A DNA stretch of 64,000 nucleotides from Isochrysis galbana (GCA_018136815.1 CM030934.1:1024979-1088978); one strand, 5' to 3'. Shown: positions 39,994 through 50,309, counted from the stretch's first letter. The notes: generated by a model from the letters alone, not told the origin. Numbers and translations: made by a program.

Positions 39994-41840
39994 TCAGTAC
40001 TTCTCGCAGGCTCGGCACGCACTCACCATTTGAGAAAAGGTGGAGAAGATGTTGAGAAGTAGGTATGACGCACGCGAGCAAACAAGCTGGTCAATAATAG
40101 CCCCAAGAGCAGACTTTTGCACTTCGCCCTGCGAGCTGATTATGACTCCACCGACTGTGCTCTCTAGCTGCTGGATTCTGGACGCCCACCGCTGCAGCTC
40201 TGAGACATTGATTTGGCGTAAGGAGGCGCTCGTAAAAACTTTTGGTTCATCTGAAGATCCGTAAAAGGCAAGCACATTGCCATTTGCAGCTGCATTGGCT
40301 CTGACTAGTTGTAGATTGAGTTCAAGCTCCGCGTCGGTTTGCCAACACCTGGTGGATAGGGAAAGCGTGGGAAAGACATGAGGGAGAAAAATAGATTCAT
40401 CAATGAGGGACTCGCCCGCAGCCCATTCGAGATTGACCTTTTGCATACGGCAGAAGGTTCGTCTTTTGCCTTCGGCACTGTCGCAACACGAGAAATTTGC
40501 CTATAACGTATACCCAGAAGCACCAGAGCCCCATTCCAAATATATCCCTAAGCCAAAGCGATCCAAGGCTGCTGTCCGCTCATGGCCCTCTGCGCTCTCT
40601 AATCAACTCACGAGAATCCCCGCTCGAAATGCGAGACGACCCACTGCCGTGCACGGCCAGACCGAGCCTCCTCTTCGTAGTGCATGCATGATTCGTGGAA
40701 GTCGCCCCTTCGCACGTGCACGCATGCAAGATGGACGCTCGAGGCTCCTTCAGCTGACGCGTCTCTGCGGCGCATCGCGCCCACATCTGCAACTTCCATC
40801 CTTGGCGAGGCAGACTTCTTGATGAAGGCCACGATTTCTTCCACCAGTCTTGCAACAGGTTTGTTGGGAGTCAACAGACTAGGCATGGCCCGCGTGTCAA
40901 GGAAATGTATTCCGTCCTCGCGTGTGCCGAAAGCGGCAGGGATCATCCAATCTCCCGGCCCTTTGGAAAGGGGCTTCGGGTCAAACGCACCAAAGAGTGA
41001 AACGAAGGCAAGAAGGCGGTGATGCGTACAACCAGCAAAAAGGCCACGAATTGTGGAGGGGATGAAGCTCGACATAGCGATGTTCAATGGCGGTGCGCTA
41101 CCGTCGTTGTGCCAAGAGGAAAGCCCAATGGCATCGAGGTAATCATAAGAAGGCACAGAAAATTTGGTGTTTGCTGATAGCTGGACTAGACGCGCAGGTG
41201 TGAGGCCAAGCCCAAGGAAGTCTCGCATCTCGACCACTCTCAAGGCTGGTGCGAGACGCCGGGCAGCAGAATGCATGTCGAAAAGGGCGCCATGATGGAT
41301 CATGGTGAGGCTGGCTGCATGTGGCGGTCCATTCACCAGGTGCGGCACTACCAGTGTGCGATTCAGCAACGATGCCCAGCCGGCAGCATTGCGGAGGGCT
41401 ACAATCTGATTGGACAGGCCGAACTGGGGCGAATAGACCAAGAAACGCTCTTCGTTGTGCTTGGGGTCCACGCTGCCTGCAAGTGCCTGTGGAGCTGCCC
41501 CATCACCGCCTGTCGCCGCGCCAACTTGCTGATCAATCGCACATATAGAACGCGGCTCCCACCTGAAACGCACTTTCTGCGGCGCGCTGGTCAAGCTCGC
41601 GTGTCGCGCCCCGTCCATGCGATCGACAACGTCTAGGACGGAGCCATTGGCAATGTGCAGATCAGTGTGGTGGAGGACAACGGTGACCTCTCTCGCGCTT
41701 GCGTCCTCCTTGAACTTTCCCGATTCTCCGAGCGCAGCAAGCCAGACGAGACCGGCTATCTGCGCGCAGATGACCAGGCTAGCCCATCGCAGGGTCCGAC
41801 GAGTGCGTCGCGCTGGCCGCCGGGCGCCGGGCAGCATCAA
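39994..41840 (-). CDS. O-fucosyltransferase-family glycosyltransferase, type II membrane protein
   Basis: Exon 1 (41840-40612) opens with a basic cytoplasmic tail and a TM anchor (RWASLVICAQIAGLVWLAAL, residues 19-38). It then carries FGLSNQIVALRNAAGWASLL and NRTLVVPHL, the family's N-terminal GDP-fucose fold signature, and near residue 375 CVHVRRGDF, the conserved HxRRxDF-type donor-binding motif. It ends at a consensus GTGAGT donor. A downstream exon within 40446-39994 encodes VLAFYGSSDEPKVF, ISSQGEVQKSALGAIIDQLV and CSRASYLLLNIFSTFSQMV, the typical C-terminal block (A.ID..CSRA......FSTFS). Its exact acceptor is uncertain (CCACCAG near 40352 is attractive) and more exons may lie between 39990 and 39550. 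Golgi or ER lumen enzyme transferring fucose from GDP-fucose to protein or glycan. Confidence 0.75.
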
Positions 41841-42139
41841 ACTATCGTCGGAAGCCGGAACGGACTATTTTGATTTTGTTCTCGCCCTACTTGGTACTCT
41901 AAGGATGGGCATGAGTGAGGGCCGCCGGGCAAGCCAGAGCGCGCAGGCTTGGCCGTTGGTCAGAAGTCAGAAGGCGGCAGACGGCAGAGAACAGAGGAGG
42001 CAGACATTTAGTGTGACATTTTCCGTGGTCTCAACCCCCCGGGAGGGGGGGGGGGGATATTGTCTTAATTTTTTTATATCCATTTCACGGGGGCATTTGT
42101 AAAAAAAATAACCACAAACCAGAGGTTGCAGCGTTGCAG
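41841..42139. other. 5' flank of the fucosyltransferase gene
   Basis: No gene. Contains GGGAGGGGGGGGGGGATATT near 42040 and the edge of an R1-related repeat from about 42140. Confidence 0.35.
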
Positions 42140-42733
42140 CCTCTTGGCCCGCGCCTCCCCCCGGTGATCATTCCCCCCCTTCCTCCTGTGTCTCCGAGTG
42201 GGCGGCCGACTCTGTCCCGACTTATCCTGTAATCAGGAGCGGGACTTACCGATTTTTCGGTGGGCGGAGCTCTCGCTCCGCCCACCCCCTTCTCCGCGCT
42301 CTCTGCTCTCTCTCCCCTCTCCTGCGGCACGCGCGATGGCGCGCCTGCGGCAGGCCTCCAGCTGCCCTCTGGCGGCCCGTGGAGGCTCTTGGAGGCCAGC
42401 TCGGGGGGCAGAGGAGGCTGGGGCTGGGCCCTGGCCTCCCCTGCCTCTCCCTCGCTGGCGCTCCTGAGCCTCTGGGGCCCCCACGCTGCACCTGTCTGCC
42501 TGTCGACCAGGGGGGGAGGGGGGGTTGGAGCAATGGGCTGGCCACGACTGGCCAGGATGGGCGAATGGGGCGAGCCTGTGGGGAAGGGAGTGGGTCAGTA
42601 GGGCAGTCTCCTCCTGGCAAGCCGTCAGGCATGCCAGGAGAGTGGGTGGTTCCTCCCCCATGGCAGGGGAGGAGTGGAGAGGGGGGGGGGCTCGTGCCCC
42701 CCCATGGGTCAACCAAGTATAAACTTAGTTGTC
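42140..42733 (-). repeat. R1 copy, subfamily 2
   Basis: On the minus strand it starts AACTAAGTTTATACTTGGTT (42733) and runs through CCACCCACTCTCCTGGCATG, CTCCGCCCACCGAAAAATCG and CAGGATAAGTCGGG to GAGGCGCGGGCC. It is about 90% identical over nearly 600 bp to 62773-63345 on the plus strand. Subfamily 2 replaces the 3' third of the 50-kb type with the GTAAGTCCCGC...GATCACCGGGGG block. Confidence 0.75.
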
Positions 42734-43345
42734 GCGGACCCAAAAGAAGGCAACACGGCCAGAGAGGCCAACAATACGAAACATAAAAGGCCCTCCTAGA
42801 ACCCACCACCCGAACCGGGCCCAAGGTAGCGCACCTGGGCCGCACGCCGCACCCCGGAAACCGAAAGCAAAGGAAAGAAGGGGGGAAGGGGAAGGGGAGG
42901 AGTGAAGGGAACAGGGAACAGGGGCGATGTCAGATGAAAGGCGTAAGGAACCGGCCGATAGTAGGTGTCGTAGCCCTGAATCTTCAGATGTTTTTTTTCT
43001 AGTGCCCACGTAGGCGAATGGACGGTGTTTGCCACTTCTTGACATTGTCGATACCATTGTGCACTTTGCGCCCGTTCCGAGATCATAAAATGTGGTTATG
43101 ATGTCCGGCTGAGGCTCGTTGGCCAGCATGGCTGCTGTGTGTGGTGTGTGGTGTGGCCGGAGCCACGGGCCGTGTGGCCCGACCGGGGTCGCACACAATT
43201 GCTCGGTCTCTGCGGCTGGTGGACGCGGTCGCTTCGTCAGCGGCTGCTCCATCGGGATTGGGAGGGCGCCCTCGGCGGGGGGGCCGAGGGAGAGGGGAAG
43301 CGCGCCGGCGCGGTCCATGGCAACTGACTATAGAGCTAGTTGGGC
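42734..43345 (-). repeat. R2 copy
   Basis: The minus frame from 43318 starts MDRAGALPLSLGPPAEGALP and MEQPLTKRPRPPAAETEQLC, then degenerates. 42990-42860 carries the CTGAATCTTCAGATG block and AAAGGAAAGAAGGGGGGAAG. It abuts the R1 head at 42733 exactly as R2 and R1 abut at 34631. Confidence 0.6.
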
Positions 43346-43519
43346 CGGGATGGTGAATGCTCAGCTCATGCCGAAGGGTAGAGTTTGAGGGTGACCGACG
43401 GACCCCCCGGAGGGGAGTTGTAGCCCGGGGGAGGGCACGAGTCGCCTCCCCCATGTGAACCAAGTATAAACTTAGTTGAGGGGCCGAACTAAGTATATGT
43501 ACTTAGTTGTGATTGTTGA
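43346..43519 (-). repeat. isolated R1 heads
   Basis: GAACCAAGTATAAACTTAGT (minus-strand head) at about 43458 and a near-perfect palindrome AACTAAGTATATGTACTTAGTT-type hairpin at 43480-43501, without element bodies. Confidence 0.5.
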
Positions 43520-43742
43520 CTAGACCAGGTCCCATAATGCCCTATAGTGCAAGGAAGCTCCATGGTGAGCCTTCATGGCACATTTAATGACTTCCCATGG
43601 GCCCATGCTTATCACACTCTCATAAGTGCGGGTTGCTGGTGGTGGTGGTGGAAGGACAAGCTTGCCCGTATTGTCGCAGGAAGAAGTGCTATCGATGTTT
43701 GATTGGTTGGTCGTTGTTGCCTTGCTGTTAGCTTTGGGACCT

Positions 43743-43842
43743 NNNNNNNNNNNNNNNNNNNNNNNNNNNNNNNNNNNNNNNNNNNNNNNNNNNNNNNNNN
43801 NNNNNNNNNNNNNNNNNNNNNNNNNNNNNNNNNNNNNNNNNN
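43743..43842. other. 100-N assembly gap
   Basis: Exactly 100 N. The minus-strand upstream flank encodes the integrase zinc-binding domain up to LAHPSGLSIGSYV; the downstream flank (43742 leftward) is not gypsy. The hidden length is unknown. Confidence 0.95.
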
Positions 43843-44280
43843 GAACATAGGAACCGATGGAAAGGCCGGATGGATGGGCGAGCGGTCGCGGTAGCGGTTT
43901 GCCAAGAGTGCACTCATGGCACTCTCGAACATATTCCGATACAGAGGCTGACAAGCCAGGCCAGTACACTCGAGAACGAAGTAGGGTAGACATCCTTGTC
44001 GCACCTGGGTGACCAAGGTGGTCATGGTAGGCGCGGAGGTATGTGTCACGAAGGGACTCCGGAATATATAAACGAAGAGGAGCCTCTTCCGCCTCTGACG
44101 AACGGTAGTAAAGTAGGCCATCGCGAAGGAGGAATCGGGAACTTTTCTTCGACGACGAGCTAGAGTCAGGAACAGAGACCAGGAATACAACAGAGCTGCA
44201 AACCCTGATGAGGTATGTGAGATACCTACCGGTATTCGGTATTGGTGGCTCGTCACGCCCTCTCGTCGAGTTTATTCGTT
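43843..44280 (-). pseudogene. gypsy integrase N-terminal (HHCC) domain fragment
   Basis: Minus frame SRFLLRDGLLYYRSSEAEEA, then the zinc-binding module AYHDHLGHPGATRMSTLLRS, YWPGLSASVSEYVRECHECT: H-x3-H...C-x2-C as in retroviral-type integrases. The catalytic core would lie in the gap at 43743. A MITE is inserted just upstream of it (44293-44485). Confidence 0.8.
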
Positions 44281-44292
44281 GTGGTGTTGTAC

Positions 44293-44485
44293 CCCTAGAT
44301 GGGAAATACGTATTCACCGTATTTGGCCAGAGGCCAAATACATATGTATTTGGCTGTATGTAGTATGTATTATTTGAAGCGCGTCCTGGGTTGTAGGCCT
44401 CGAATGTATTTGAAATGTATTTGGCCGGAGGCCATATGTATTTGGCTGTATTTGCAGGCCCCAGCACCGTATTTCCCATCTAGGG
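44293..44485. mobile_element. MITE family M1, copy 2, with 6-bp duplication
   Basis: CCCTAGATGGGAAATACG at 44293 and its inverted copy ending at 44485 bound 193 bp. TTGTAC flanks both sides (44287-44292 and 44486-44491). It carries TGTATTTGGCTGTATTTGCA, GCGTCCTGGGTTGTAGGCCT and other segments shared with 25829-25986. No coding capacity. Confidence 0.9.
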
Positions 44486-44574
44486 TTGTACCTTTGAGCG
44501 TCGTCGTCGAGCGCGCTATTATATTGCTATTATGTTTATGTTGTAGAAGTTGGGGTGGTCTCTCGGCGGGAGTA

Positions 44575-44740
44575 CCACGTTAGAAATTGTAGTCTTGTAA
44601 GAGGTCTTGTTGGCTAGCATCCCTAGCCACATACACCGGACGAGCCATGCACCAACCGCGCACACCCCCATCGCGGGGTAGGGGCTCCGTTGCAGATGAG
44701 GCACCGTCCCTTAGCACTAGGATTAAACTAGGACAACAAG
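44575..44740 (+). repeat. promoter-proximal repeat P, upstream of the deoxynucleoside kinase
   Basis: TAGTCTTGTAAGAGGTCTTG, TTGGCTAGCATCCCTAGCCA, CATACACCGGACGAGCCATG, CCCCCATCGCGGGGTAGGGG, ending AGCACTAGGATTAAAC. About 90% identical to 48465-48605, which also lies just upstream of a plus-strand gene. Confidence 0.7.
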
Positions 44741-44840
44741 AAAACTCTGAACACTTTCTCATCGAGCTAAATAAAGTACCGCTCTCCCTCTGCTCCGCCG
44801 AGCTGCGGGCTGCTGAGGGTGGTGGCGGCCGCGCGGAAGG

Positions 44841-45647
44841 ATGGCACGCCGCCGAACAGTGCTCTCGCTAGAGGGGAACATTGGCGCAGGCAAGTCGACA
44901 CTGATGCGGCTGCTCCGCGATTGCGCCGGACTCGCCGTCGTCGACGAGCCCGTCGCGCGCTGGCAGAGCGTGCGAGCACCCGGTGAGGCTGAAGTGGAGC
45001 CACCCGTGAACGTGCTCGATCTCTTCTATAAGGACCCAAAGCGGTGGGCGTTCACGTTCCAGACCTTCGCCTTTCTGTCTCGAGCTCAAGCCGCTGTGGA
45101 TGCCCTCAGATTCCAGGAAGATTCAGGCCAACCGAGCAGCGCCGCCGTAGTGCTTGAGCGCTCATTAGACAGCGACAAACATGTTTTCGCGACCAACTGC
45201 TTCGAGACCGGACTGTTCACCAGGGCCGAGTGGGCCGTCTACAGCAACTACCACCAGTGGACCGCGCAGCAGCACCCATTTGTCAGTGTGGACGGCTTCA
45301 TCTACCTACGCACTGAGCTGAGAACATGCCAACAGCGATGTGCCAAGCGCTCACGCCCCGAAGATGAGTCGATAGGCCTGGACTATCTGGGACAAATCCA
45401 CACTCGGCACGAAGACTGGCTTCTTCCTTCTGCACAGCCACACACATCGGGACTCGCACGAAACCTAGATCTGTTGCGCACGACAACGAAGCATGGAGTT
45501 CCTGTGCTCGTTGTCGATTGCAACAAGGAGTTCGAGAACGACAAAGAGCGAAATATGGAAATCATGAAGGCCGTGTGCCACTTTGCAGAGGAGGTGACAA
45601 ACCAGTGGAGTACAAGAGATGCAGTGACTTCGGCCCAAACCTCTTGA
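44841..45647 (+). CDS. deoxynucleoside kinase (dCK/dGK/TK2 family)
   Basis: 268 residues, one exon. The P-loop EGNIGAGKST is at residues 11-20, DEP at 35-37, WAFTFQTFAFLSRAQ at 69-83 (substrate-site Gln), ERSLDSDKHVFATNCFETGL from 106 (the ERS motif binding nucleoside and phosphate), and FIYLRTELRTCQQRCAKRSR followed by EDESIGLDYLGQIHTRHEDW (LID arginines and the GLDYLxxIHxxHExWL block). The enzyme phosphorylates deoxynucleosides to monophosphates in the salvage pathway. Length fits animal and plant dNKs. An N-terminal mitochondrial leader is not evident, so a cytosolic location is likely. Repeat P lies 100 bp upstream. Confidence 0.92.
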   Translation: MARRRTVLSLEGNIGAGKSTLMRLLRDCAGLAVVDEPVARWQSVRAPGEAEVEPPVNVLDLFYKDPKRWAFTFQTFAFLSRAQAAVDALRFQEDSGQPSSAAVVLERSLDSDKHVFATNCFETGLFTRAEWAVYSNYHQWTAQQHPFVSVDGFIYLRTELRTCQQRCAKRSRPEDESIGLDYLGQIHTRHEDWLLPSAQPHTSGLARNLDLLRTTTKHGVPVLVVDCNKEFENDKERNMEIMKAVCHFAEEVTNQWSTRDAVTSAQTS

Positions 45648-46600
45648 TTTGCAACCTTGATCCCTCACTGACGGAGGCTTTCGGCAGTGGGGGCTTCAAA
45701 CTGGTGCGGCCTGCGGTTTTGTTTGGATTGTGCATTTGGACCTTTTGGAAGTTCACCCCACCTTATGTAGTTCGATTTCGCCGGACTCCCTTCCGAGACT
45801 CACTTTTTTATCGTATCGCTCTCGTCATTTCCAGGCCGATGACCGGAAGAATGATCTTCTTCTCGTCTTATACGTGCGCCACCTGGGAGGACAACATGGG
45901 CAACACTGCTACCCTCGAGTTGTCACACCTATTATGTCGAGCGGCCGCCGCGAATGGCCAATGGCGGAGAAGCTGGTTGGATTGGATGGAGGACTCCAAG
46001 CGATGATGAACGAGCGCTAGCGCAGTTGCGAGTGGGTGTGGGTTGAGTAGCCCCCCCCCCCCCCCTCAACTTGCCCTCCTTCTTCTTCCCTTCCCGGTCA
46101 CATATTCAGTCATAGCGATCCACGCGCGATTGGGGAAGCGGAAGATAGGGGTAAGCCGTAAGACCCCGTGGCTATCGAATGTCCCCCTGCCCCTGTGTGT
46201 ACACCCACTTCGTTGTTCGGCCGGGCATTTTTGTCCCCTCAGAGTTTTAAATCAGCTCGTCTTACTAGCTATAAGATCTAAGATCTAACACCCTTTTCCA
46301 CTAACCTAGCAGACCAGAAGCCTTCATTTATCCCCATCCCTGCTAGCACCTTCCGTTGTCACCTGGAGGTTACTTGTTACTTGACTCAACTTGACACTTC
46401 ACACATATTTGTTGAAGCTTAAACGTGTTCTTACTCCAGTCACTCGATTCGGGCAGGGTCGGGCGTCGATATCTCGTTGAAATCATGATCCACATGTCTC
46501 TCCGTTGTAGGATCCCCTTCTCGCTCGTGTGGTACATACGCTTAATAAAATGTGTGGGTATATAAACATAAACATGCATGGCCCAGCACAACCCATGGGC
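45648..46600. other. intergenic, no supported gene
   Basis: 45700-46020 has overlapping open frames of similar length (for example RFRRTPFRDSLFYRIALVIS on +) but no family match and no convincing start. A C14 run lies near 46052. 46250-46580 is AT-richer with TATAAACATAAACATGCATG. Confidence 0.35.
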
Positions 46601-46740
46601 TTATAAAAAAGTTTTTAATATTCTCGCCGCGCGTGCAACTATGCAGAACTACTTAGCAGCCGCGCCCGCGTCCCTTAACACTCCCTCTCACTCGCCTTGC
46701 GGCTCGTCCCCTCGTGCTCTACCCAGGGAGTGGGAAACCT
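46600..46740 (-). repeat. repeat R3
   Basis: TTTTTAATATTCTCGCCGCG, CTCGCCTTGCGGCTCGTCCC and CTCGTGCTCTACCCAGGG are the inverted version of the 39220-39345 repeat. Confidence 0.6.
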
Positions 46741-46859
46741 TCCCACCCCAAGAGCACCTCATGTGGGAGGGTAGCTCAGCTGCCCTCCCCATGGTGGAAA
46801 CCTCTACCATCAGTGCACCCAACATGGGAGGGCACTTCACAACCATCAACCCCATACGG

Positions 46860-48110
46860 AGAGCACCCCATGCCTCTGTTTTCCAACTTGTTGACACAAT
46901 TCTCGTCTTCACCCCACTCTTGTGGGCCACTAGTACCAATCACTCAGTGCCCTGCCTTGGGCCCTCTTTCAACACTAGACTCCCTCTCCCACTCCCCCTT
47001 CACACTTCAACCAACCCAAACATGACGAATTGGGATGGCCCATAGGGCCTGAGGGCAATGAGGAAGGGGCAAAGCCGGCGGCAGGCGCGGCGAGGGAGAC
47101 GACTTCGGAGGTGCTAACGGGCTGAAGCCCGTCAGCAGAGGAAGGCGGGCAGGCGGGCTTGAGCGAGGGCGAGGACGGCGGCGAGAACGACATCGAGCGA
47201 GTGGCGAGAGGCGAGGGCGAGTGTGAGGAGGGCTGTGATGGCAGGGGCTGGCAAGGCGAGGCGAGTTTGTTGGGTACGAGTGTTACGAGAGCGAGAGCGA
47301 CGAGAGCGAGAGCGACGACGAATGACGACTGCCGACAGGACGACGGACAGAGACACCCAGGAAAACACTCCGACTCTCGCCCCACGACTTTCTCACATAA
47401 CTCGACTGAAATCAAACCCAAACACTCCGGCCAGACGACGACGGACGACGATCAGAAGGCGATCTGTCGGCGATCCCGTCTGGAAGGGGAATCGCACCAT
47501 AACGGAAACGAGGGGCAATCCTGCCGCACAAGATTCCAAAAGACTTACCGAATAAGACGAGAGAAGTGCGGTGTGCCTAAGGGGGAGATGCGATGAGATT
47601 GCAAATTAAACCTGATTGCAATCACTGAAGTAGATAGAGAAACGCGGAGAAGATAGCGAATTAAACCTATTTGCGAGGCGCCTAGGAGGGAGAAAGGTGG
47701 GGAAACTTCCCTTCTCTTCGAGAGAAAGAGAGAGGGCGCTCCACAACCCAAGATCCTATTCGTCCAAGCGAAGCTTTTTTTGACCGAGAACGAGAACGAG
47801 AGAATTATAACGATAAATGCCGAACGACGACGAGAAGCCTAACGAGTGTCGATTCGCGAATGCGACAAAACAGCACGAACCCCCCCGCCCTCTGTTCAAA
47901 GCACCAAAAATTTCAATTCAAGACACATGTTGACACACTTCCCATTTTCACCCCGCGCTTGTGGGCCACAAGTACCTACAACTCAGTGCCCTGCCTTGGG
48001 CCCTCTTTCAACACTTCACTCCATCTCCCATTCCCTCATCCCACTACAACCAACCCAAGAAGCACAAACCCCCTCGCCCTTGGTTTCAAACACCAAAAAT
48101 TTCGACTCAA
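46860..48110 (+). repeat. ~187-bp satellite-like units split by a gypsy LTR
   Basis: Units share TTGTTGACACAMTTCYCRTC-like starts, then TTGTGGGCCACWAGTACCWA, TCAGTGCCCTGCCTTGGGCC and CTCTTTCAACACT, at 46887-47030 and 47927-48060. The lead-in CACCAAAAATTTCAATTCAA at 47907 recurs as CACCAAAAATTTCGACTCAA at 48091. A gypsy LTR-like sequence lies between the copies. Confidence 0.6.
47100..47867 (-). repeat. gypsy-related LTR (solo, third family)
   Basis: The minus strand starts TGTCGCATTCGCGAATCGAC (47867), the same first seven bases as the gypsy-B LTR, followed by AGGCTTCTCGTCGTCGTTCG. AAATTCGC-poor, GCGAGAGCGACGAGAGCGAG-rich sequence continues to about 47100. No internal region adjoins it. The right boundary is good; the left one is uncertain. 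Confidence 0.45.
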
Positions 48111-48464
48111 GACCAGAGGGAGGACATGTCTTGAGGCGGCGTCGCTGCCCATGCCTAGCGCAAGGGTATAGCGCCCCCACTCAAACATCTCCTTCCCCAA
48201 AGCTCCTCTTTGAGGAGTTGCTCCTCACCCTCCCATTAGGCTCCCTTGCCTGCGAGACCAGAACAGGATCCTGGCGTGGGGGGCTGTTTGAGTGTGGAGG
48301 GAGGGGTGCTCCGGCTAGCGCAGGTAGTAAGCTAGTGAAGAGCTGGGTGGCATAAGGGGGAAGGGTGCTTGCGCTCGCCGCGGCAGGGAGTCCTGTCTTG
48401 TGTGCGCGCTAGTCCCGTTCCTTTGCCGCGCCGCGACCCATAAAAATTTGTTAAAAATTTAAAT

Positions 48465-48605
48465 TTATAGTCTTGTAGAGCATCTTGTTGGCTAGCATCC
48501 CTAGCCACATACACCGGAGGAGCCATGCATCAACCGCGCACGCCCCCATCGCGGGGCAGGGGCTCGGTTGCCGCCGAGGGCTTCAGACCAGCACTAGGAT
48601 TAAAC
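48465..48605 (+). repeat. promoter-proximal repeat P, upstream of the 252-residue ORF
   Basis: TAGTCTTGTAGAGCATCTTG, TTGGCTAGCATCCCTAGCCA, CATACACCGGAGGAGCCATG, CCCCCATCGCGGGGCAGGGG, ending AGCACTAGGATTAAAC. Second copy of the sequence at 44575-44740, 109 bp before the ATG at 48714. Confidence 0.7.
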
Positions 48606-48713
48606 CAGCACCCCAGCACACTCTAACACTCTAACAGTATCACTGGGCCCCAAAGGCTTGGAGCTGAACAGACCAGGAGTGCCTGCGGCCGTGTTGGGAA
48701 GGCCAGCCCCGGC

Positions 48714-49472
48714 ATGGGCCGCATGCTCATGCTACTGCTGCGCGCACCAACCCTTCTAGCTCTGAGTCAGCTGACGGATGTGCCTGGGCTGGGGCGCGTC
48801 ATGCTCCTGTGCGATGTGCCCACACCCGCGCTCCTCATCGATGTAGACAACGCTCCCGATGCGCTGAAGCAGCTGGCGTCATGCGATGACAAGAACCATT
48901 TCGATGCAGAATTCAAGGGATCCGTGTACATCCACACGCGTGTGACACGGCGGCTAATCGATTCAACTCGCCCTGGTGCCACTTCAGGCCGCCTAGGGGG
49001 AGGAAGATACCACCGCGATGCTAGTTATGGTATCGCCTCTTTGGATGCACAGCTTCCACCAGGTGGTGCCTACTTAGGGATGGGTCTGAACAACCACTGG
49101 GATGCTGACTATTATTGGGCGCGTTCCGCCGGTAAGAATTCGAATCGACCTGCGCCAGGGATCGGTGTCCGGGCAGGTGATGACGGTTTGGCGCAGGTGG
49201 TGCGTCTTTCCGAGGAACAGGCAACAAACACCCTGGCGAATATGGGGGGAATCCAGCCAAATGATGGCAAATGGTCCGAGTGGGTAGAGTTCTTGCAGCC
49301 TGGCGACGAGCTCGATCTGGTTGTACATTCTCCGGCCGCTGCCATATGCGAAGCTCCTGGTGGAATTATCATTGGTATCTCACGCTCTAGCAGGCCACTA
49401 GGAGCTGAACCATACGTTTGGACGCAATGGCATTTGCCCATCCCATTGCCTCCATCTTTTATTATTAATTAA
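48714..49472 (+). CDS. uncharacterised 252-residue protein, possibly secreted
   Basis: MGRMLMLLLRAPTLLALSQL could be a signal or anchor sequence. The middle holds VYIHTRVTRRLIDSTRPGAT, RYHRDASYGIASLDAQLPPG and LGMGLNNHWDADYYWARSAG. The C-terminal half has VRLSEEQATNTLANMGGIQP, WVEFLQPGDELDLVVHSPAA and ISRSSRPLGAEPYVWTQWHL. The last part resembles compact beta-sandwich domains in algal proteins that end in a similar RPLGAEP phrase, but I cannot assign a function. The codon pattern is good along the whole frame. Confidence 0.6.
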   Translation: MGRMLMLLLRAPTLLALSQLTDVPGLGRVMLLCDVPTPALLIDVDNAPDALKQLASCDDKNHFDAEFKGSVYIHTRVTRRLIDSTRPGATSGRLGGGRYHRDASYGIASLDAQLPPGGAYLGMGLNNHWDADYYWARSAGKNSNRPAPGIGVRAGDDGLAQVVRLSEEQATNTLANMGGIQPNDGKWSEWVEFLQPGDELDLVVHSPAAAICEAPGGIIIGISRSSRPLGAEPYVWTQWHLPIPLPPSFIIN

Positions 49473-49639
49473 GCAAGCCTACAATCCAATCTTCCGCACC
49501 AAGATTCGATGGATGCGCGGCTTTCGAGCGCAATTTCCAGAATAGCTGGTACTTTGCGTGAAAACGGAAACCAGAAGGATGGAGAAGGAAGTCTCGTCCG
49601 CACGGGCACGGGACTGGCGGCCCAGTCAAGCGGCCGTTC
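49473..49639 (+). other. 3' flank of the 252-residue ORF
   Basis: Short non-coding interval with TTTTATTATTAATTAAGC at its start, a possible polyadenylation region. No other feature. Confidence 0.3.
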
Positions 49640-49936
49640 TCAGCTCTCGCCGTCTAACAGCCTACTCGACTCACGGGTATGGTTGTAAGTACCGCCGCCC
49701 TCCCCAGGCTCGTGCGACAGATTCAGGCGTCTAGCACTTGTTTCCAATGGGCTTGTCTCGCATCGAGGTAGTTGAGGATCCGTCTGGCCTGGAGGGCCTT
49801 TAAGGGCCTTTATGTGGCTGTCCCTGTCCATCACGCCCAGCCCTAGGTGGGGTCCTTCCTCTGAGGCGTTTCTGAGTAGGGTTTCAGGGTGTTTGATCCA
49901 TTGTAATTTGCGACCCGATTGCGCGCTTGTCCACAA
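49640..49936 (-). pseudogene. degenerate LINE ORF2 fragment
   Basis: Minus frame KLQWIKHPETLLRNASEEGP, HLGLGVMDRDSHIKALKG corresponds to SKWLKHPCYVTSHEKSATRT, LGLGLLDWSAHVKALQA at 37330-37440 of the LINE. The shifted frame then gives LQARRILNYLDARQAHWK. Short, shifted and 5' truncated. Confidence 0.7.
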
Positions 49937-50292
49937 TATCTTGTCTATGGCTCTTGTAAGACTCTTGTCGTGGATAAGGGAGCCTCTCCACGCCGCACGC
50001 TCTACCTTTAGAGCGCGTCCCCTTTCCCGCGCCTTGTCTCCTTCCCCCTTCCGCCGCGCGTTCTCTCTTTAGAGCGTGTCTCCCCCACACCCCGTTCCTC
50101 CCCTCTCCTCCCGCCCCGAGTTCCCGCGCACGCAACTCACGGCCGGGATCCCTTCCTTCCGTTCCCTTGTCCCTTGTATCCTCCCGGCGTTTCCTTGTTT
50201 CCTTGGCCAGAGAGGGTCGGAGAGTCCCCACGGTTCGCCGCTTCCCACCGTCCCTCCAGCGCCCACTCCCTTCCCGTTCCATTAGTTTTCCC
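49937..50292. other. intergenic target of an R1 insertion
   Basis: Pyrimidine-rich sequence with CTCTTTAGAGCGTGTCTCCC / CCTTTAGAGCGCGTCCCCTT repeats (50005-50080). The same unit resumes at 51210 after the R1 insertion (GTTTCCCGAGTGTATTCCCG). No gene. Confidence 0.35.
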
Positions 50293-50309
50293 TTTGTTCC
50301 CATTGTTTC

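Noticed and set aside
45518-46020. Possible gene downstream of the kinase
   Set aside because: Competing frames of equal length, no start context, no recognisable motif.
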